From JBEKYD01 sp052148435 (GTDB taxonomy: Bacteria > Acidobacteriota > Terriglobia > Bryobacterales > Bryobacteraceae), in contig JBKQIF010000143.1 of the NCBI GenBank assembly GCA_052148435.1, positions 1-64,000 of the forward strand: a stretch of DNA of 64,000 nucleotides, read 5' to 3'. Shown here piece after piece: positions 41,137-50,002 of this stretch. Numbering within the stretch: position 1 is the stretch's first letter; every line of letters starts with the position of its first letter. A program made the position numbers and the translations under genes. The notes beneath the pieces are model-generated. The model was not told the origin of the DNA. It saw nothing but the letters and a program-made list of their open reading frames with translations, and did not search any database.

Positions 41137-42381
41137 ATGCGTATTCAGGACATCCGGGCGACCACCGTGACCGTGCCGCTCGAGGCCCCGCTGCGCCACG
41201 CCAACGGGTGCCACTGGGGGCGCTTCGTCCGCACCGTAGTGGAAGTGGAGGCCGATAACGGCCTGATCGGCCTGGGAGAAATGGGAGGAGGCGGCGAGTC
41301 GGCCGAGGCTGTTTTCCGCTCCATGAAGTCTTACTTAGTGGGACACGATCCGGCCCGCCTGGAGGAAATGCGCTTCAAGATCGCCAATCCGACCGCGTCT
41401 CTTTATAACAACCGCACCCAGGTGCTGGCCGCCCTGGAGTTCGCCTGCCTGGATATTCTCGGCCAGGGGTGGGGCGTGCCCGTATCGGAAATTCTGGGCG
41501 GCCGTCTGCGCGACAGCGTGCGCTTTGCCACCTATTCCTTCTTCCGCTATCCCGACCCGCGCTCAGGCCTTGGCGAGGTTCGCACCATCGACCAGGCGAT
41601 CCGCTTTATCGCCGCCGCCAAACAGCGCTTCGGCTTTACCACCCACAAAATCAAGGCCGGCGTCTTCCCTCCCGATTACGAGCTGGAAGCGTACCGTGCC
41701 GTCGCCGCGGCTTTCCCCAAAGACTCGCTGCGCCTGGACCCCAACGGCGCCTGGTCCACCGAGCAAGCCATTCGTTTCGGACAGGCGATTGAAGGTCTCC
41801 GCAACGATTACCTGGAGGATCCCGTCTTCGGCCTGAACGGCATGCGCCGCACCCGCCAGATGGTGCGCGTGCCGCTGGCCACCAATACCGTGGTAGTGGA
41901 CTTCGAACAGCTTGCCACCAATGCGCTGGCTCCCGCCGTGGACGTCATTCTGCTCGATACCACCTTCTGGGGCGGCATCCGGGCCTGTATCAAGGCTGCC
42001 GGCATCTGCGAAGCGTTTCGGCTGGGCGTGGCCGTGCACTCATCCGGCGAGCTCGGCATCCAACTGGCGACCATGCTGCACCTGGGCGCCGTGCTTCCGA
42101 ATCTCAGTTTCGCCGCCGACGCTCACTATCATCACTTGACAGACGACATCATCGAAGGAGGGTTGTTGCCATACCGGGAGGGAGCCATCCGGGTGCCGGA
42201 AGGCCCCGGCCTGGGCGTGCGCCTCAATCGCGACAAGCTGGCCGAATACCACGAACTGTATCTGCGCCTGGGAAATTACCCCTACGACCGGGATCCGGGC
42301 CGGCCCGGCTGGGTTCCGCTGGTTCCCAACGACCGCTGGGCCGACCCCGAAGACGACCGTCCCGTGAACATTCCCCGCTAG
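41137..42381 (+). CDS. Enolase-superfamily sugar acid dehydratase (glucarate dehydratase-like)
   Basis: 414 residues. MR/MLE-type capping domain at the N-terminus (VTVPLEAPLRHANG, EVEADNGLIGLGEMGG), then the barrel with the K-x-K motif THKIKAG, metal acid LRLDPNGAW, second acid YLEDPV and a late His in AVHSSGELGIQ. This arrangement and AVHSSGELG fit glucarate dehydratases, which produce 5-keto-4-deoxyglucarate. Related galactarate or altronate dehydratases cannot be excluded. It precedes the KduD-like gene by 12 nt, consistent with uronate/aldarate breakdown. Confidence 0.85.
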   Translation: MRIQDIRATTVTVPLEAPLRHANGCHWGRFVRTVVEVEADNGLIGLGEMGGGGESAEAVFRSMKSYLVGHDPARLEEMRFKIANPTASLYNNRTQVLAALEFACLDILGQGWGVPVSEILGGRLRDSVRFATYSFFRYPDPRSGLGEVRTIDQAIRFIAAAKQRFGFTTHKIKAGVFPPDYELEAYRAVAAAFPKDSLRLDPNGAWSTEQAIRFGQAIEGLRNDYLEDPVFGLNGMRRTRQMVRVPLATNTVVVDFEQLATNALAPAVDVILLDTTFWGGIRACIKAAGICEAFRLGVAVHSSGELGIQLATMLHLGAVLPNLSFAADAHYHHLTDDIIEGGLLPYREGAIRVPEGPGLGVRLNRDKLAEYHELYLRLGNYPYDRDPGRPGWVPLVPNDRWADPEDDRPVNIPR

Positions 42382-42392
42382 CGGTTGCGGGC

Positions 42393-43169
42393 ATGATGCG
42401 AAACTGCCTGGACTTGACCGATCGCGTGGCCGTGGTAATCGGCGCTACTTCCGGCATCGGCCGCGCCATCGCCCTCGGTTTGGCACGCCATGGAGCCCAC
42501 GTTGTGCCCACCGGCAGGCGGGCCGAAAGGGTGGAATGCGTCTGCAACCAGGTTCTCAGGTGCGATCGCCGCACCCTGATGCATCTCACCGATGTCACCA
42601 GCCGCGCTTCCGTCGATGGCCTTCGCGACGCCGTGCTGGAAGAGTTCGGCGGCGCCGATATTCTGGTAAACGCCGCCGGCTTCACCTTCAAGCAGCCCAC
42701 TGTCGAGGTCGGCGACGAGGACTGGCAAAGCGTCATGGATACCAATGCCGGCGGCGTGCTGCGCGCCTCGCTCTCGTTTCACGACGCGCTGGCCGCCAGC
42801 GGGCGCGGGCGTGTCATTAATATCGCTTCGCTGGGGTCGTTTGTGGCGTTTCACGAAGTGGCCGCCTACTGCGCCTCCAAGGCCGCCGTGGCGTCGCTCA
42901 CCCGCAGCCTGGCTTGTGAATGGGCCAAGGACGGGATTTCGGTCAACGCCATCGCCCCCGGCGTTTTTCCCACCGAGATGAACGGCCGGATCATTTCCGG
43001 AACACCGCGCGGCGAGGAGATCCTGCTGCGTACGCCCATGCGCCGCTTCGGCAATCCCGAGGAGCTGGTGGACGCCGCCGTTCTGCTGGCCTCCGATGGC
43101 GCGAGCTTCCTGACCGGCCAGTTGATCGTCGTCGATGGCGGCTATCTCGCCAGCGGCGTAAATAGTTGA
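42393..43169 (+). CDS. SDR oxidoreductase, KduD/gluconate 5-dehydrogenase-like
   Basis: 258 residues. GATSGIGRAIALGLARHGAHVV is the NAD(P) loop; NAAGF follows; the catalytic Ser-Tyr-Lys lies in NIASLGSFVAFHEVAAYCASKAAV. The C-terminal GAPGVFPTEMN / FLTGQLIVVDGGYLASG text fits 2-dehydro-3-deoxygluconate dehydrogenases (KduD) and gluconate 5-dehydrogenases. Directly after the dehydratase, so probably the next step in sugar acid conversion. Confidence 0.88.
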   Translation: MMRNCLDLTDRVAVVIGATSGIGRAIALGLARHGAHVVPTGRRAERVECVCNQVLRCDRRTLMHLTDVTSRASVDGLRDAVLEEFGGADILVNAAGFTFKQPTVEVGDEDWQSVMDTNAGGVLRASLSFHDALAASGRGRVINIASLGSFVAFHEVAAYCASKAAVASLTRSLACEWAKDGISVNAIAPGVFPTEMNGRIISGTPRGEEILLRTPMRRFGNPEELVDAAVLLASDGASFLTGQLIVVDGGYLASGVNS

Positions 43170-43183
43170 GGAGGAGTTCGGCC

Positions 43184-43390
43184 ATGGCGGATCGCTTACC
43201 GTATTCCTTCGAAGGCGCTGCCGGCTGGTATACCTTGAATGTGGCCGTCCGGATGGTGGCGAAGCCGCCGCCCTGGACTATATCGAAATTCATTCCGAAG
43301 CGGAAGAGAGAAAAGAACCGTGATTGTCAATCGGTCTGTCGAGTTTCTGCATTTTCACAGGCTAAAGCCTGCGCCACCTCTGACTGGTAG
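43184..43390 (+). pseudogene. Truncated or frameshifted small gene after KduD-like gene
   Basis: ATG at 43184 with a strong GGAGGAG SD, 14 nt after the SDR stop. Starts MADRLPYSFEGAAGWYTLN, then turns to unlikely text (KPPPWTISKF). A frame change near 43240 would instead give GRPDGGEAAALDYIEIHSEAEERKEP, ending at 43321-43323. This reads much better, so a single frameshift is suspected. The remaining frame runs into a REP copy. No family recognised. Confidence 0.35.
43355..43378. repeat. Solitary REP copy upstream of GH3
   Basis: TCACAGGCTAAAGCCTGCG then CCACC: near-identical to the right-flank REP at 30985-31009. It lies 26 nt before the chosen GH3 start, within a frame that stays open from 43239, so it may shape the leader of the GH3 mRNA. 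Confidence 0.7.
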
Positions 43391-43403
43391 CCTGTCGGCT
43401 TTG

Positions 43404-46130
43404 GTGACAAAGACTTCCGTCTGTGTGGGAGCGTTCCTGTTGGCCGCCCTGTTCACCTGCGCGCCCGCTCATGCCCAGACCCAGCCGCTCTATCTCGATC
43501 CCGCGGCGCCGCTCGACCGCCGCGTCGCCGACCTGGTCTCCCGCATGACGCTCGAAGAGAAAGTGGGGCAGCTCATGAACGATGCCCCGCCCATCGATCG
43601 CCTCGGCGTACCGGCTTATAACTGGTGGAACGAATGCCTGCACGGCGTGGCGCGCGCCGGCCGTGCCACCGTTTTCCCGGAAACCATCGGCCTGGCCGCC
43701 ACCTGGGATACCGCATTACTCGGCCGCGTTTCCACCGCCATCTCCGACGAAGCCCGGGCCAAGTATCACGAGTTCGTCCGCCGCGGCAAACGAAACATCT
43801 ATCAAGGTCTCACTTTCTGGACGCCCAATATCAACTTATTCCGCGATCCGCGCTGGGGCCGCGGCATGGAGACCTACGGCGAAGACCCGTACCTCATCGG
43901 CCGCATGGCGGTGACGTTTATCCACGGCTTGCAGGGCGACGACCCCAAATATCTCAAAGCCGTCGCCACCGCCAAGCACTACGCCGTCCACAGCGGTCCG
44001 GAATCCGAGCGCCACACCTTCGATGCGGTGCCCGGCGAGCGCGACCTGGCCGATTCCTACCTGCCGCATTTCGAAGCTGCCGTCACCGAAGGCCGGGCTT
44101 ACTCGGTGATGTGCGCCTATAACAGCGTGGACGGCAAGCCGGCCTGCGCCAATCCGCGCCTGCTCGAAGACACGCTGCGCAAGCAATGGGGCTTTCAGGG
44201 TTACGTGGTTTCCGATTGCGGCGCCATCGGCGACATTTACCGCGGGCACAAGTTCGTGTCTACGGCCGAAGAGGCTGCCGCCAAAGCCGTGCTGGCCGGC
44301 ACCGATCTCGACTGCGGGACCGAGTACGCCGCACTGCTGCCCGCCGTCGAAGCCGGTCTCATCGCCGAATCCGATATCGATCGCTCCGTCAAGCGCCTCT
44401 TCGCCGCGCGCTTCAAGCTGGGCATGTTCGATCCTTCCGAAATGGTGCCTTACGCCCGGATTCCCTATAGCGTGAACGACAGCCCCGAGCATCGCCAGTT
44501 GGCGCTCGAAGCCGCGCGCAAATCCATCGTCCTGCTCAAGAACGACGCCCACACCCTGCCGCTTTCGAAGAATCTCAAGACCATCGCCGTGATCGGCCCC
44601 AATGCCGACGACCCGGACGTTCTGGTGGGCAACTACAATGGCGAACCCTCCGCCCCGGTCACGCCGCTGGCCGGCATCCGCCGCAAGTTGGCCGGCAGCG
44701 CCCGCGTGCTTTACGCCCGCGGCGGAGATCTGGCCGCCAATCTGCCGGGCTTCGAAACCATTCCCGCTTCCGCATTACTCTCCTCGGAAGCTTCGGACGC
44801 TCCGCACGGCCTGCGCGGCGAGTATTTCGCGTCCGCCAACTTCGATGGCAAGCAGCATCGCCCGCGCGAGCTAACCTATCCCGGCTCCGGCAAAATGGTG
44901 GGCCAGGCAGCCCCCGATGCCAAACCCCTGTTCACCCGCGTCGACACCGAAGTCAACTTCATGTGGTGGGATGTCTCGCCGCGCGAGGATCTCAATGACG
45001 ACGATTTCGGCGTCCGCTGGACCGGCTTGCTGCGCGTTCCCGCTTCGGGCAAGTACCAGATCGGCGCTACCGGCATGAACGCCTATGAGCTTTACATCGA
45101 TGGCAAGCCGGTGGCCGATACCAATACCGTTCACGAGCGCGTCTACAGCTACGCCACCCTGGACCTCGAAGCCGGCAAGCGCTACGCCATCCGCCTCGAC
45201 TATCACGAATTCGCCGGCGAAGCCTCGATCCGCCTGGTTTGGGCCCACCCGTCCGGCCCGGACGACGTGGAAAAAGCCCTTGCCGCCGCCCGCCAGGCCG
45301 ACACCGTGGTGCTGGTCACCGGTCTCTCGCCGCGCCTGGAGGGAGAAGAGATGAGCGTGCCGGTGGCCGGCTTTCAGGGCGGCGACCGCATCGACCTGGG
45401 CATTCCCCGGGAGCAGCAGGAGCTGATGCAAAAGATAGTCGCCCTAGGCAAGCCGGTGGTGCTGGTGCTGGTCAACGGCAGCGCCCTGGCCGTCAACTGG
45501 GCCCGCGATCATGTGCCCGCCATCGTGGAAGCGTGGTATCCCGGCCAAGCCGGCGGCGATGCGGTGGCCGACGTTCTATTCGGCGATTACAACCCGGGCG
45601 GCCGTTTGCCCGTCACCTTCTATAAGTCGGCCGATCAGTTGCCGCCCTTCACCGATTACCGTATGGCCGGCCGCACCTACCGCTACTTCCGCGGCGAGCC
45701 GCTCTACCCGTTCGGCTACGGTCTCAGTTACACCACGTTCTCGTATCGGAATCTAACCGTGCCGAAAGCGGCGGCCACGGGCGATCCCGTCAAAGTGTCG
45801 GTCGAAGTGCGCAATACCGGCAGAGTGCCCGGCGAAGAGGTGGTCGAGCTGTATCTGAAATCCGCCGCCGGCGGCGCTCCGCTGCGCTCGCTCGAGGGCT
45901 TCGGGCGGGTGGCGTTGGCGCCGGGACAGAGCCGGGTGGTCGAGTTTACGATAGCCCCGCGCCAGTTTGCCCTAGCCGGCTCCGACGGCCGGCTCTCCAT
46001 CCAGCCGGGAACGTTCGAAATCGCGGTGGGCGGCAAGCAGCCGGGCTTTGCCGGTGCGGCCGACGCCGCCACCACCGGCGTCGTCTCCTGCGCACTTACC
46101 CTTCAGGGAGCGGCCAGGCCGGTCGAATGA
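43404..46130 (+). CDS. Glycoside hydrolase family 3 with PA14 insert (beta-glucosidase/xylosidase type)
   Basis: 908 residues if GTG at 43404 is used; a TTG lies 3 nt earlier, and the signal peptide (VCVGAFLLAALFTCAPAHAQT) fits. The catalytic barrel begins DRRVADLVSRMTLEEKVGQLMND; NWWNECLHGVARAG is typical of the xylan beta-xylosidase/beta-glucosidase clade. Nucleophile Asp271 lies in GYVVSDCGAIG. A PA14 domain (about LRGEYFASANFDGK... GKRYAIRLDYHEFAGEASIRLVW) is inserted in the second alpha/beta domain, and a fibronectin-III-like domain closes the protein. Exported; likely acts on plant or microbial glycans. Confidence 0.93.
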   Translation: MTKTSVCVGAFLLAALFTCAPAHAQTQPLYLDPAAPLDRRVADLVSRMTLEEKVGQLMNDAPPIDRLGVPAYNWWNECLHGVARAGRATVFPETIGLAATWDTALLGRVSTAISDEARAKYHEFVRRGKRNIYQGLTFWTPNINLFRDPRWGRGMETYGEDPYLIGRMAVTFIHGLQGDDPKYLKAVATAKHYAVHSGPESERHTFDAVPGERDLADSYLPHFEAAVTEGRAYSVMCAYNSVDGKPACANPRLLEDTLRKQWGFQGYVVSDCGAIGDIYRGHKFVSTAEEAAAKAVLAGTDLDCGTEYAALLPAVEAGLIAESDIDRSVKRLFAARFKLGMFDPSEMVPYARIPYSVNDSPEHRQLALEAARKSIVLLKNDAHTLPLSKNLKTIAVIGPNADDPDVLVGNYNGEPSAPVTPLAGIRRKLAGSARVLYARGGDLAANLPGFETIPASALLSSEASDAPHGLRGEYFASANFDGKQHRPRELTYPGSGKMVGQAAPDAKPLFTRVDTEVNFMWWDVSPREDLNDDDFGVRWTGLLRVPASGKYQIGATGMNAYELYIDGKPVADTNTVHERVYSYATLDLEAGKRYAIRLDYHEFAGEASIRLVWAHPSGPDDVEKALAAARQADTVVLVTGLSPRLEGEEMSVPVAGFQGGDRIDLGIPREQQELMQKIVALGKPVVLVLVNGSALAVNWARDHVPAIVEAWYPGQAGGDAVADVLFGDYNPGGRLPVTFYKSADQLPPFTDYRMAGRTYRYFRGEPLYPFGYGLSYTTFSYRNLTVPKAAATGDPVKVSVEVRNTGRVPGEEVVELYLKSAAGGAPLRSLEGFGRVALAPGQSRVVEFTIAPRQFALAGSDGRLSIQPGTFEIAVGGKQPGFAGAADAATTGVVSCALTLQGAARPVE

Positions 46131-46152
46131 TGCCAGCGGCCGCTGACCGCCC

Positions 46153-47061
46153 CTACAGCTCCATCTCCCACGTCTGCCCTACCATTTCCACTCCGAAATG
46201 CGCGTGGAGCTTTTCCTCGACGAGCGTGAAGCCGCGGGTGCGGTAAATGTGCTGCGCCGCGTGCAACTCCGCTTGGGTCCACAGACGCAGCTTGCGGTAC
46301 CCGGCCTGGCGCGCAAAGGCAATGCACTCTTCCACCAGACGGCGGGCCACGCCGAGGCCGCGCGCTTGCGGCTCGACCAGCAGCAGCCGTAGCAGGGCGA
46401 TCCGCGGCGAGTGCTTCACCAGGAAGATCGACCCGACCGGAAAGCCGCCCCGCTCGGCGATCCAGCAGCGTTCCCGCTCCGCGTCGAAGTTGCGCAGAAA
46501 CCGGACGCAGACTTCCGCTACCAACGCTTCGAACAGCGCGCCCCATCCATACTCCCGCGCATATAACACGCCGTGGCGGTGGATCACCCAGCCGATATCG
46601 CCGGCCCGGTGGGTGCGAATCGAGAAAGGCGGGGAAGGCTCTTTCTTTTCGCCCAGCAGCGCTTCGATGTTCTTCATCGATTCCACCAGGCGGTCGCGGT
46701 CCGGCGAGGTCAGCCGCTCCAGCAGGGCCGCCGCCTGGCGGTCCGAACTCCGGTCGAGCGCCTGAAATGCCTTGCGGCCGCGGGCGCTGAGTTTCAGGTG
46801 CACCTGCCGCTTGTCGGTGGCGCTCGGTTTGCGGGTAATCAGCCCGCGCGCCGCAAAGCTGTCCAGCACACGGCTCAGGTAGCCGGCGTCGAGCCCCAGA
46901 TCGCGCGCGATCTCGGACGCGGTCGGGGTCTGCCGCGTCCCCAACTCGTAGATCGCGCGGGCTTCGGCGAGGGACAGGTCGCTGTTCAGATAGCTCTTGC
47001 GCAGCACCCCGATCTGGCCGGTATAGAAACGATTGAAGCGGCGGACGGCGGCGGTGGACAT
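46153..47061 (-). CDS. MarR-type regulator fused to GNAT acetyltransferase
   Basis: 302 residues from ATG at 47061 (GTG at 47076 is in frame). N-terminal 150 residues are a MarR winged helix (FYTGQIGVLRKSYLNSDLSLAEARAIYELGTRQTPTASEIARDLGLDAGYLSRVLDSFAARGLI, wing KRQVHLKLSARGRKAF). The C-terminal 150 residues are a GNAT domain (IGWVIHRHGVLYAREYGW, RIALLRLLLVEPQARGLGVARRLVEECIAFAR with the acetyl-CoA loop QARGLGVA). Such fusions regulate their own or linked genes and may acetylate a small molecule or protein. A near-perfect palindrome overlaps the promoter. Confidence 0.93.
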   Translation of the reverse strand: MSTAAVRRFNRFYTGQIGVLRKSYLNSDLSLAEARAIYELGTRQTPTASEIARDLGLDAGYLSRVLDSFAARGLITRKPSATDKRQVHLKLSARGRKAFQALDRSSDRQAAALLERLTSPDRDRLVESMKNIEALLGEKKEPSPPFSIRTHRAGDIGWVIHRHGVLYAREYGWGALFEALVAEVCVRFLRNFDAERERCWIAERGGFPVGSIFLVKHSPRIALLRLLLVEPQARGLGVARRLVEECIAFARQAGYRKLRLWTQAELHAAQHIYRTRGFTLVEEKLHAHFGVEMVGQTWEMEL

Positions 47062-47079
47062 GCCACGATTTTCCACCGA

Positions 47080-47100
47080 ATAGTTGACAATGTCAACTAT
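47080..47100. promoter_or_regulatory. MarR-type operator candidate
   Basis: ATAGTTGACA and TGTCAACTAT: perfect 10-bp inverted arms around one central A. Starts 19 nt before the ATG at 47061 on the minus strand, where -10 and start site should be. MarR proteins bind such 16-20 bp palindromes; autorepression is inferred. Confidence 0.8.
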
Positions 47101-47158
47101 ATCTTCGTGCCCACGCCGCCGGGTCGAACGCGGCGATGAGGCGCCATCGCCTGACCAG

Positions 47159-47174
47159 TGGTCAATTTTGACCA
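47159..47174. promoter_or_regulatory. Second palindrome near MarR-GNAT
   Basis: TGGTCAA TT TTGACCA, perfect 7-bp arms, 98 nt further upstream. Shares the GTCAA core with the operator, so might be a second site. No gene was recognised between 47101 and 47372. Confidence 0.4.
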
Positions 47175-47372
47175 GACGGGGACGCAGAAACTCGCTACTC
47201 TCGTCTGATGACCGGAACCGGCGAACCGAATCCTGGCGGAAGAGCAGCTTTAACTGTCGAGCCGGTCACCCCATATCCCTCGCCACGTTGCGCGGGCCGT
47301 ACTTGGCCGCAGACTCGCTCTTCCTCGGCGCCAACCCGTGTCAAATGAACAATTTTCTCTTGCGAGGTTTCT

Positions 47373-47708
47373 CTGAAACATACCTGGTATCCCATCGAAC
47401 TTCCTATTCGGTATGAGGGCCCGGCGGTCGGCTCCGTGAAAGGCTGTGGCCGGACGCTCGCGATCAATACAAGAAAGGTCCGTTTCGCCAGCGTTCAAGA
47501 TCTCCCGGTCGGTCTCGATGTCTTGTTGAGGATATCCTGGCCAGCCCAGTTGCCGGACGGTACCGGCCTGAGCCTCTCGATCTTTGGGCGAATCGAGCGA
47601 TCCGAGTCTCACGAAGTCGAAGTTACGGTTTCCAGGCACGAGTTTCGGACACGGCGCAGCGAGCCATCCGAAAGGTTGGGAAATCTCCGCGCAATGCATG
47701 CTGGCTAA
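47373..47708 (+). CDS. PilZ-like domain protein, start codon lost (CTG)
   Basis: A continuous frame from CTG 47373 reads KHTWYPIELPIRYEGPAVGSVKGCGRTLAINTRKVRFASVQDLPVGLDVLLRISWPAQLPDGTGLSLSIFGRIERSE, the form of the acidobacterial PilZ-like domains (short ELP-RY head, GxGRT turn, ISWPA strand). At the expected start there is CTG, with a TGA 9 codons earlier. The only later start is GTG at 47436, which would drop the RY head. So it may use CTG or be a pseudogene. No c-di-GMP RxxxR/D-x-S-x-x-G pair is clear. Confidence 0.5.
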   Translation: MKHTWYPIELPIRYEGPAVGSVKGCGRTLAINTRKVRFASVQDLPVGLDVLLRISWPAQLPDGTGLSLSIFGRIERSESHEVEVTVSRHEFRTRRSEPSERLGNLRAMHAG

Positions 47709-47741
47709 GGACGCCGCTTCATAAGTTCGCCAGCGTATTTC

Positions 47742-47818
47742 CGGGCAACCGCTCCCTAGCGGTCGCGGCTCGGTTTTCGCGCGTTTCCGAGCCGCGACCG
47801 CTAGGGAGCGATTGCCCG
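47742..47818. repeat. Long inverted repeat (32-bp arms)
   Basis: Arms 47742-47773 and 47787-47818, differing at one position (G-U in RNA), around a 13-nt loop. The core CCGCTCCCTAGCGGTCGCGG resembles repeats scattered in acidobacterial genomes, and a reduced form occurs at 26673-26693. Could be a cruciform or a double terminator between genes that converge here. Confidence 0.8.
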
Positions 47819-47911
47819 ACATGTGGCCGGAATTCCGAAATGGAATACTAAGCTTTTGGAACAGCTCAAGGCGCGCCGCGGCGCCCGCTTATCGGCACGC
47901 TTGCATGTCGA

Positions 47912-48913
47912 CTATACCTTCACGCCCAGGCCCAGGACTTTGCGCGCGTACTCCACCCCGCGCTCCATGTGATCGCGCTGTTGGTACGCAAGCGCGGCCG
48001 CGATCGGCTCGGGCATGGCCCCGGGCACGTCTTCGATCACCATGGTCTTTTCATACGGGTGACCGTGCTTGGCCAAGGCCAAGAAGCGCGCCAGGCCGGA
48101 GGCCCGCATGTCCTCCCACTGCTTCATGAATTCGGAGTTATAGATCGGCAGGATCTGCGGCGGCCGGCCGGTAATCGGCTTGTTGTAGACCGCGATCGGC
48201 GGGCAGACCTGGCGCGCTTTGGCGACGATTTGCCGGAAGTCCACCACGCCCTCGCCGAGCGGCACCCATTGCACCGCCACGCCGTCCGGCGTCTCGTACA
48301 CCACCGAATCCCGCAGGTGCAGCATTACCGCCACCGGGCCCAGCGTTTCCACGGTGGCGAGCGGGTCTTCCATGACGAAGACGGGGTTGCCGGTATCGAG
48401 GTACGACCCCACGAATTCTTTCCCGGCGGCGTCGATGACCTGCCGGGTCTGCCAGCAGAACAGGTCTTTATGGTTTTCGATGGCGAACTTCACGCCGGCA
48501 TCCATGGCCGCGGTGCGCATAGCGCGCAGCGTCGCCACCATGGTTTCCATGGCTTTTTCCACCGGACCGGGCGGCAGGCTGGCGCGGTCGCCCGCCACCC
48601 GGAAGCGCACCAGCTTCGAACCGATGCCCAGCGCGTGCCGGATCCCCTGGCGCATCCGCTCGAAGGTGGCATTCATGCCGTCCGCATTGCGGGGAAGCGC
48701 GCCGGCGTCGCCCCCATGCACTTCCAGTCCCAGCCGCGCCGCCGCTTCCTTGATCTCGACCCAGTGGGCCGGATCGTCGTTGCCCGGATCGACCGAATCC
48801 TGCAGATAGACCGCATCCAGCTTGAGCTCAGCCCCGTACTCCAGCAACCGAAGGTCGTGCCAGCGCATGGCGCGGACCGAATAGGTATTGAATCCGAGCG
48901 GGAAGCGATCCAT
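47912..48913 (-). CDS. Sugar phosphate isomerase/epimerase-like TIM barrel
   Basis: 333 residues without a signal peptide. Xylose-isomerase-like fold: LGFNTYSVRAMRW start, LDAVYLQDSV, GLEVHGGDAG, the catalytic Glu in FAIENHKDLF, SYLDTGNPVFV, VAVMLHLRDSVVY, VPLGEGVVDFRQIV, and a final Glu in MVIEDVPGAM. This is typical of sugar isomerase or dehydratase enzymes with an unspecified sugar acid. Divergent to the ice-binding-like gene. Confidence 0.83.
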   Translation of the reverse strand: MDRFPLGFNTYSVRAMRWHDLRLLEYGAELKLDAVYLQDSVDPGNDDPAHWVEIKEAAARLGLEVHGGDAGALPRNADGMNATFERMRQGIRHALGIGSKLVRFRVAGDRASLPPGPVEKAMETMVATLRAMRTAAMDAGVKFAIENHKDLFCWQTRQVIDAAGKEFVGSYLDTGNPVFVMEDPLATVETLGPVAVMLHLRDSVVYETPDGVAVQWVPLGEGVVDFRQIVAKARQVCPPIAVYNKPITGRPPQILPIYNSEFMKQWEDMRASGLARFLALAKHGHPYEKTMVIEDVPGAMPEPIAAALAYQQRDHMERGVEYARKVLGLGVKV

Positions 48914-49066
48914 GAGACTATCCTATACCCTGCTTCCGCGAGCGGCGGGGCGGCGCATTGTGCATTTTTGTACACCGGGCGCGGCGCCGACCCTTGCTTT
49001 TGCAGTGGGCGGATCTCATACTCGTAACCGTACTGTAACAATTAGTTAAAAAAAGACCGGAGGACA

Positions 49067-50002
49067 ATGTTGAGACAACTTGGGATCAGCACAGTTAGAG
49101 CCGGCACGCTTCTGTGTGCGGCTGTAGCGCTTTTCTGCCCCTCAGGGGCATTCGCAGGCCCGGTACTGGGGACGGCGCAGAATTTCGCCGTCCTGGGCGG
49201 GGCGGGAATCAGCGTTGGCGGTACCGGAGCCACCGTCATCAGCGGTAGCATAGGCGACTATCCGTATGATCTTTCTTCGATTACCGGCTTTCCTAGTCCC
49301 GGTACGGTAGAAAATGGATCCATCTACGCGGCGGATCAAGGGGAGGCAATCGCGCAGCAGGCTCAGACCGATGAAATTACCGCCTACGACACCTTGATGA
49401 TTCTGCCGGCTACCCAAAACCTGGACTCCGACGTTCTGGGATCGGGCCCGGGGGCAACTCCGGGGTTCTCCACGCTTCTTCCAGGGATCTACACGTTCTC
49501 GTCGTCTGCGCAGGTGGATGGAGCACTCACCCTCAATTTCGACGGCGAGTCCAATGCAATGTTCGTGTTCCGGATAGGAAGCACGCTGACAACCGGAAGC
49601 AGCGCGTCCATTGTGGTGGAAGGCGGCGATCCCACCGACTCCGTATATTGGCTGGTCGGGAGCTCCGCGACTCTGGGCTCCAGCACGACCTTCGCCGGGA
49701 ATATCCTCGCAATCGACAGCATTACGCTCGATCCCAGCGCCTCGATCGTGTGCGGGAGAGCGTTGGCGCAGACGGGTTCGGTAACCATGGCCAGCACGAA
49801 TTTCGTCTCCAACAATTGTAGTGTCGCTAACACCCCAAGCGGCTTCTCGTCGGGCGGCCTCAGCGATTTAGGCAGCAACGGATTTTCCGGCAGCGGCGCC
49901 AGCGGCAGCGGTGTTCCCGAGCCCGGCACCGTTCCGCTGCTCAGCGCGGGCCTACTCGCCCTAATCTTATACGGGTGGCAATCGCGGAAGCGGGAGGCGT
50001 GA
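49067..50002 (+). CDS. Ice-binding-like DUF3494 protein with PEP-CTERM tail
   Basis: 311 residues; strong GGAGG SD 4 nt before ATG. Signal peptide to about residue 30. DUF3494 beta-solenoid: FAVLGGAGISVGGTGATVISGSIG, LLPGIYTFSSSAQVDGALTLNFDGESNAMFVFRIGSTLTTGSSASIVVEGG, GTTFAGNILAIDSITLDPSASIVCGRAL. A Gly/Ser linker leads to VPEPGTVPLLSAGLLALILYGWQSRKREA, a PEP-CTERM signal (PEP motif, TM helix, Arg/Lys). It is therefore expected to be processed by an exosortase encoded elsewhere. Ice binding is established only for some DUF3494 members; adhesion is the alternative. Confidence 0.92.
   Translation: MLRQLGISTVRAGTLLCAAVALFCPSGAFAGPVLGTAQNFAVLGGAGISVGGTGATVISGSIGDYPYDLSSITGFPSPGTVENGSIYAADQGEAIAQQAQTDEITAYDTLMILPATQNLDSDVLGSGPGATPGFSTLLPGIYTFSSSAQVDGALTLNFDGESNAMFVFRIGSTLTTGSSASIVVEGGDPTDSVYWLVGSSATLGSSTTFAGNILAIDSITLDPSASIVCGRALAQTGSVTMASTNFVSNNCSVANTPSGFSSGGLSDLGSNGFSGSGASGSGVPEPGTVPLLSAGLLALILYGWQSRKREA

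Noticed and set aside
49067..50002. Signal for a complete exosortase locus
   Set aside because: The PEP-CTERM tail is clear but no exosortase or PEP-CTERM EPS gene is in the window.
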